64,000 nt of DNA from JAIBJN01 sp963775625 (GTDB lineage: Bacteria; Actinomycetota; Thermoleophilia; Gaiellales; Gaiellaceae): assembly GCA_963775625.1 (NCBI GenBank), contig CAVZJM010000006.1, forward strand, positions 62,001 to 126,000, read 5' to 3'. The position numbers and the translations under genes are program-made. A model generated the notes under the pieces. That model had not been told where the DNA came from. It was given only the letters and a program-made list of their open reading frames with translations, and did no database searches. Shown here piece by piece: positions 60,773-64,000 of this stretch (position 1 is the first letter of the stretch; the number at the start of each line of letters is the position of its first letter).

Positions 60773-61326
60773 GCGGCCACCCGCAGGGCCAGATGGCGGG
60801 CTGCTTGCCGCACGACCTCGTCCCCGAGCCCGAGCGGCCGGATCTCCACGACCGACAGGGCGCCCGCGGCGCGGTCGAAGAGCGTCACGTTCGCCCACCG
60901 AGCCTCGAAGGCGGACGGCCACCGCAGCCCGGCGGCGTCCTCGTGCCGCTTCCACAGCGCCAGGGCCGCCGCCTGCGTCCGCGACCGCTCCTCCGTCGCG
61001 AGGAGCGACGGCCGCAGCCCCTCCGCGGCGAGGACGAGCGGGTCGTCCAGATCGACGAGCTGGACGGAGTCGGCGAGCTCGAGCGTGGCGAGCGAGAGCT
61101 GCTGCCGGCTTCGGCGGAGATCGGCGGTCGCGAGCTCCGTGCCCACGAAGCGGGCGAGCTCCTCGACCACGGCGGAGACCGGCTCCTCGGACGCGTAGAG
61201 GCATCCGTAGCGCCCGGGCGAGTCGTGGCGACCCTCTCCCTGGAGGTTCCGCGGGAACCGGAGCGCCCCGCCGCGTGCAGCCGCGCTCACGCTCCGGTCC
61301 CATGGCAGGCAGCGATAGAGGATCAC
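60769..61326 (-). CDS. RES domain toxin
   Basis: 185 residues from the GTG at 61326. It starts at VILYRCLPW, with RFPRNLQGEGRHDSPGRYGCLYAS as the RES glycine-rich region, then EEPVSAVVEELARF and the C-terminal ARWANVTLFDRAAGALSV. The RES family carries conserved Arg, Tyr, Glu and Ser residues and degrades NAD+ in known members. The antitoxin gene lies just upstream in the operon and overlaps it by 4 bp. Confidence 0.88.
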   Translation of the reverse strand: MILYRCLPWDRSVSAAARGGALRFPRNLQGEGRHDSPGRYGCLYASEEPVSAVVEELARFVGTELATADLRRSRQQLSLATLELADSVQLVDLDDPLVLAAEGLRPSLLATEERSRTQAAALALWKRHEDAAGLRWPSAFEARWANVTLFDRAAGALSVVEIRPLGLGDEVVRQAARHLALRVAA

Positions 61327-61655
61327 GCGTACGACCCGGCCCGCTCCTGGCGGAGCGCGAACAGGAGCTCCTGCGTCTCCCCCATCCTGATCAGGTCGAT
61401 GGGACGCCGGTTCCGAAGGTGCGGATTCAGGCCGTTGAGCCACCGCTCCGCCGTCTCGGGCTCGTAGAGGCGAAGCAGGAAGGACATGACGAGCTCGAGC
61501 AGGTCGAGGCGCTCCGCGTTCAGAGGGTCGATGCCCTGACCTCGCAGCCAGCGGCTCACCTGAGCCGGGCTGACCCCGAGAGCCTCGGCGAGCCGGCGCT
61601 GCGAGCGGAAGTCTGCCGCGAGGGCTTCCACCTTGACCGCGGCCGCGACCGGCAT
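61323..61655 (-). CDS. Xre-family antitoxin with DUF2384-type C-terminus
   Basis: 110 residues. The N-terminal helix-turn-helix reads SQRRLAEALGVSPAQVSRWL and the C-terminal part has YEPETAERWLNGLNPHL, the signature of MbcA/ParS/Xre antitoxins that plug RES toxins. The ATG at 61655 has TAGCAT 6 bases upstream (61667-61662 on the minus strand), so the operon may start as a leaderless message. Confidence 0.88.
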   Translation of the reverse strand: MPVAAAVKVEALAADFRSQRRLAEALGVSPAQVSRWLRGQGIDPLNAERLDLLELVMSFLLRLYEPETAERWLNGLNPHLRNRRPIDLIRMGETQELLFALRQERAGSYA

Positions 61656-61667
61656 GGCGGGATGCTA

Positions 61668-61688
61668 GCGCAACGGAAATCGTTGCGC
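61668..61688. promoter_or_regulatory. Palindromic operator of the RES-Xre operon
   Basis: GCGCAACG and its perfect complement flank GAAAT. The palindrome directly abuts the -10 box of the antitoxin gene, so a bound Xre dimer would block transcription, as known for such systems. Confidence 0.75.
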
Positions 61689-61746
61689 GTGCCACCGTCT
61701 CGTGCTTGCGGCGCAGGCTGGGAGGAAATACCGTGCCGGAACCACG

Positions 61747-62943
61747 ATGCTGCTCGAGCCGGTCGATCCGAACGAACGCTTCCGTCAACGGCGCCGGCAG
61801 TCTCGAAGGCGACGCGGCGTGCAGCGGGTGCTCGCCCTGGCCGTCGTCGCCCTCGCGGCCGCTGCCTCCGCTCTCGGGATGACCTTCCTCAACGGCTGGG
61901 GCGGCCAGGCGACGCCGACGTCCGAGCCCTCGAGCACGTCGGCGGCGGGCGAGGACTCGACGGCGACCACCCCGCAGCCGACGCCGCTTCCGGACGAGAT
62001 CCGGGGCGTGCACGTCACGGCCGCCCTCGCCTCGCTCGACGGCAAGCTCGACGACTATCTCTCGCTGACCGACGAGGGCCTGAACGCCCTCGAGCTGGAC
62101 GTCAAGGACGAGAACGGCGAGGTGGGCTTCGCGCGCCAGGCTCCGGCCGCCGCCCGCGCGACCGGCGCGACCCGTCCCTTCTACAACGCGCGCCAAGCCG
62201 CTGCCGCCGCCGAGGCGGCGGGCGTGTACCTGATCGGCCGCGTCGTCGTCTTCGAGGACCCGATCCTCGCCACCGCGCGGCCGGAGCTCGCGATCAAGCG
62301 CCGCGGCGGGGGCGTCTGGACGAACTCCGCCGGCCTCGCCTGGACGAACCCCTACGACGAGCGCGTCTGGAAGTACAACGTCGACATCGCCGTCGCGGCG
62401 GTCGAGGCCGGCTTCGACGAGATCATGTTCGACTACGTCCGCTTCCCCACCGACGGCGACCTCCGATCCGCCGTGTTCAGCGGCAAGCGCAAGGAGCACA
62501 AGACCGTCACCATCGGGAAGTTCGTCGAGTACGCCCGCTCGCGGCTCGAGCCGCTCGGCGCGCGCGTCTCCGCGGCCGTCTTCGGGCTCACCGCGACGCG
62601 CGAGATGGGCATCGGCCAGCGGCCGAGCCGCCTCGCGCAGCATCTCGACGCCATCTACCCGATGGTCTATCCCTCGCACTTCGGCGCCGGCGAATACTCG
62701 CTCAACGACCCGAACGCGGTTCCGGGTGTCACGGTGGCGCGGGCGCTCCGCGACTTCCGCCGCGACCTGCGCGGATACGACACGCTCCTCGTCCCGTGGC
62801 TCCAGGACTTCTCCCTCGGCCGCGACTACAGCCTCGAGGACGTCCGCGCGCAGATCCTCGCGGCCCGCGACGCGCGGAGCGCCGGGTTCCTCCTCTGGAA
62901 CCCGAGCGGGATCTACAAGACGGCCGCCCTCCGCCGGCCCTAG
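61747..62943 (+). CDS. Secreted DUF4015 putative glycosidase
   Basis: 398 residues from the ATG at 61747; a GTG at 61702 would extend it by 15. A basic N-terminus (RQRRRQSRRRRG) precedes one hydrophobic anchor and a Thr-, Ser- and Pro-rich linker. The TIM-barrel core has ALELDVKDENGEVGF, WTNPYDERVWKYNVDIA, FDEIMFDYVRFPTDG near residue 225 and YPMVYPSHFG. The acidic residues after FDYVRFP are the family hallmark. It is probably outside the membrane; its substrate is unknown. Confidence 0.83.
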   Translation: MLLEPVDPNERFRQRRRQSRRRRGVQRVLALAVVALAAAASALGMTFLNGWGGQATPTSEPSSTSAAGEDSTATTPQPTPLPDEIRGVHVTAALASLDGKLDDYLSLTDEGLNALELDVKDENGEVGFARQAPAAARATGATRPFYNARQAAAAAEAAGVYLIGRVVVFEDPILATARPELAIKRRGGGVWTNSAGLAWTNPYDERVWKYNVDIAVAAVEAGFDEIMFDYVRFPTDGDLRSAVFSGKRKEHKTVTIGKFVEYARSRLEPLGARVSAAVFGLTATREMGIGQRPSRLAQHLDAIYPMVYPSHFGAGEYSLNDPNAVPGVTVARALRDFRRDLRGYDTLLVPWLQDFSLGRDYSLEDVRAQILAARDARSAGFLLWNPSGIYKTAALRRP

Positions 62944-62990
62944 TCGCCGAGCCGACATCCACAGAGATGCCCACAGGCCCGTCCGGCGGC

Positions 62991-63008
62991 TGTGGAAAAT
63001 GTGGAAAA
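62991..63008 (-). promoter_or_regulatory. Two tandem DnaA-box-like sites
   Basis: TGTGGAAAA occurs twice in immediate succession; on the minus strand each reads TTTTCCACA, matching the TTWTNCACA consensus. Weaker matches (ACATCCACA and ATGCCCACA) lie 25-35 bases upstream. No dnaA, dnaN or rpmH gene is near, so this is not called as the origin. A 13 bp palindrome CCGCAA-A-TTGCGG follows at 63018-63030. Confidence 0.4.
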
Positions 63009-63050
63009 ATGAACTTTCCGCAAATTGCGGGGAACGGTCTCTCGACGAGC

Positions 63051-63079
63051 TTGCGCAGGCAGGGAAGGCCGTCTAGATT
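63051..63079 (+). promoter_or_regulatory. Promoter of the candidate small RNA
   Basis: TTGCGC (63051-63056) and TAGATT (63074-63079) are 17 bases apart, the best-spaced promoter in this gap. It predicts a start near 63086. Confidence 0.5.
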
Positions 63080-63085
63080 CCCGCT

Positions 63086-63198
63086 TGCGCCGAGCACGGA
63101 GCGCGAGTAGGTTGAAGCCCCACCGGGCGGCCGTAGGCGGAAGCCGAAAGTTGGTCGGAGGGGTGGACGAAAGCGAAACCGGCTCGGCGAATTTTTTT
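63086..63198 (+). ncRNA. Candidate structured small RNA (~113 nt)
   Basis: The predicted transcript begins at a CGCCGAGC segment (63088-63095) that pairs perfectly with GCTCGGCG (63182-63189), then AA and seven T residues. This closing stem plus T run resembles an intrinsic terminator of a self-contained RNA. An inner GGC-GGAA-GCC tetraloop hairpin (about 63136-63145) and a further CCGA/TCGG pairing are possible. No known riboswitch or RNA family is recognised, and there is no ORF in it. Confidence 0.5.
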
Positions 63199-63242
63199 GG
63201 TCCGGAACCGTCGCAGGATGCTCGGGCGCTAGACTCGGCGCG

Positions 63243-63446
63243 ATGGCGTTCCCTCCCCGTCCGCCCGCCTTCAGCCCCGGCTTCCAGGCTCTTGCGTGGG
63301 GGGTGATCCTCGGCGCGTACGTGTGGATCGGGCTGCTCGCGATCGGCACCGGCGGCGGCAGCGCGTTCCTCTTCGGCGTCGTGGCCGCCGCGCTGATCTT
63401 CTTCTTCGTCCGCCTGTGCGGCGAGGATCAGCTCAGAAGGGACTAG
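63243..63446 (+). CDS. Small membrane protein
   Basis: 67 residues with two hydrophobic segments (about residues 15-32 and 38-58). TAGACT lies 7 bases before the ATG, so it is probably leaderless. The family is not recognised. It follows the candidate small RNA by 45 bases and is convergent to the next gene. Confidence 0.65.
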   Translation: MAFPPRPPAFSPGFQALAWGVILGAYVWIGLLAIGTGGGSAFLFGVVAAALIFFFVRLCGEDQLRRD

Positions 63447-63448
63447 AG

Positions 63449-63700
63449 CTAGGCACAGAGCGACAGCGAGTCGCCGCCGGCGGGCGGACGCGCGAGCGCG
63501 CCCACCAGCAGCTCGGCCAGGTCGCACCCGAGCGCCTGCTCGAGCCGCGCGCGGCCGCCGGGCCCGTCGATGTCGCCGGTGAGCCGCTCGAAGGCGGCAA
63601 AATGGCGAAGGAGCCGAGGGATGCCCGGGCCCTGGAGGTCATGAGCCGCAGCGGCATCCATGGCCCTCTTGGTATCGGCGCGCGCGCGTCTCCGGGGCAT
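63449..63700 (-). CDS. Hypothetical small protein
   Basis: 83 residues from the ATG at 63700. The part from AAAAHDLQGPGIPRLLRHF to CDLAELLVGAL reads like a small helical protein, while the start is very basic. No family is recognised and no membrane segment is seen. The gene is convergent with the small membrane gene, 2 bases apart. The start is uncertain. Confidence 0.5.
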   Translation of the reverse strand: MPRRRARADTKRAMDAAAAHDLQGPGIPRLLRHFAAFERLTGDIDGPGGRARLEQALGCDLAELLVGALARPPAGGDSLSLCA

Positions 63701-63737
63701 CCCTGGCGCGAGGGAAGACCCTCGTCGCCAGGCTCTC

Positions 63738-64000
63738 CTAGGCGGCGAGGTCGCGGCGTCGCGCGTCGAAGACGCCGGAGTCGAGCTCGTCTCGAAACGC
63801 CGAGAGGGCGAGCTCGCGGTCGCGGGCGAAGATGTGCTCGACGACGCCCACGCGGCGGTCGTTGTAGAACGGCACGTCGACATGCGCGCGGGTGACGACG
63901 TTCACGCTCGTCTGCGCGCAGCTGGGGCACTCGACCGCGAGGCCGACCTCGTCGCCGCCGCCCGCGAGCACGCGGAACGCGGACGGGGTGACCGGCCGCG
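63738..64000 (-). CDS. Zinc-ribbon protein, 5' end cut by the window
   Basis: At least 87 residues; the frame is open to the right edge, so the true start is outside. The visible part contains a CPSC knuckle (CPSCAQTS), then HVDVPFYNDRRVGVVEHIF and a hydrophilic tail. A second cysteine pair, if present, would be upstream. Function unknown. Confidence 0.6.
   Translation of the reverse strand, partial: RPVTPSAFRVLAGGGDEVGLAVECPSCAQTSVNVVTRAHVDVPFYNDRRVGVVEHIFARDRELALSAFRDELDSGVFDARRRDLAA

Noticed and set aside
62944..63050. Chromosomal origin of replication
   Set aside because: Only two good DnaA-box matches and none of the usual neighbours (dnaA, dnaN, rpmH).

Overview
The window is 64 kb of very GC-rich DNA with dense, short-spaced genes, many GTG starts and almost no mobile DNA. 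Gene content (a rimP-nusA-ylxR-infB-rbfA-truB-ribF-rpsO-pnp block, rnj, ftsK, rodZ-cinA-thpR-recA-recX-rny-miaB-miaA-dapF, two sigma-70 factors, tgpA/DUF58, DUF5995 and HNH-associated-repeat proteins) points to an actinobacterium. A deep-branching, Thermoleophilia/Gaiellales-like lineage fits best. That placement is inference from gene content and style, because no rRNA or tRNA gene was seen.

Layout. 1-5 kb: DUF58 and transglutaminase proteins, a TPR protein, dtd and a hypothetical gene. 5-17 kb: translation and RNA-metabolism block from rimP to pnp, interrupted by a gamma-glutamyltranspeptidase gene on the opposite strand. 17-29 kb: a TetR regulator with its operator and a membrane protein, an EamA transporter, a geranylgeranyl-reductase-like flavoprotein, an M16 peptidase with dapB-dapA, a PLP cysteine-synthase-like enzyme, RNase J, an enolase-superfamily enzyme, ribokinase and nucleoside hydrolase. 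30-37 kb: ftsK and a BMP-type (nucleoside-like) ABC importer. 37-50 kb: rodZ, cinA, thpR, recA-recX, RNase Y, miaB-miaA, dapF-dapL, hflX, dut and a NUDIX gene. 50-56 kb: a secreted subtilase with tryptophan-periodic repeats, a GGDEF diguanylate cyclase next to an HD-GYP phosphodiesterase, and an HNH-repeat protein. 56-64 kb: a class II amidotransferase domain, two sigma-70 factors around a CpsB-type PHP phosphatase, a RES-Xre toxin-antitoxin operon with DUF5995, a secreted DUF4015 protein, a candidate small RNA and small unknown genes.

How they work together. The dapA, dapB, dapL and dapF genes outline the aminotransferase route to diaminopimelate, but the DapF here lacks both catalytic cysteines. 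Ribokinase, nucleoside hydrolase and the BMP importer suggest nucleoside uptake and salvage. Four ~165 bp copies and two shorter variants of a hairpin repeat, mostly placed at stop codons, keep base pairing while their sequences change. This is the strongest candidate for an undescribed element. Many start codons follow a TANNNT-like hexamer by only 6-9 bases, which suggests widespread leaderless transcripts.
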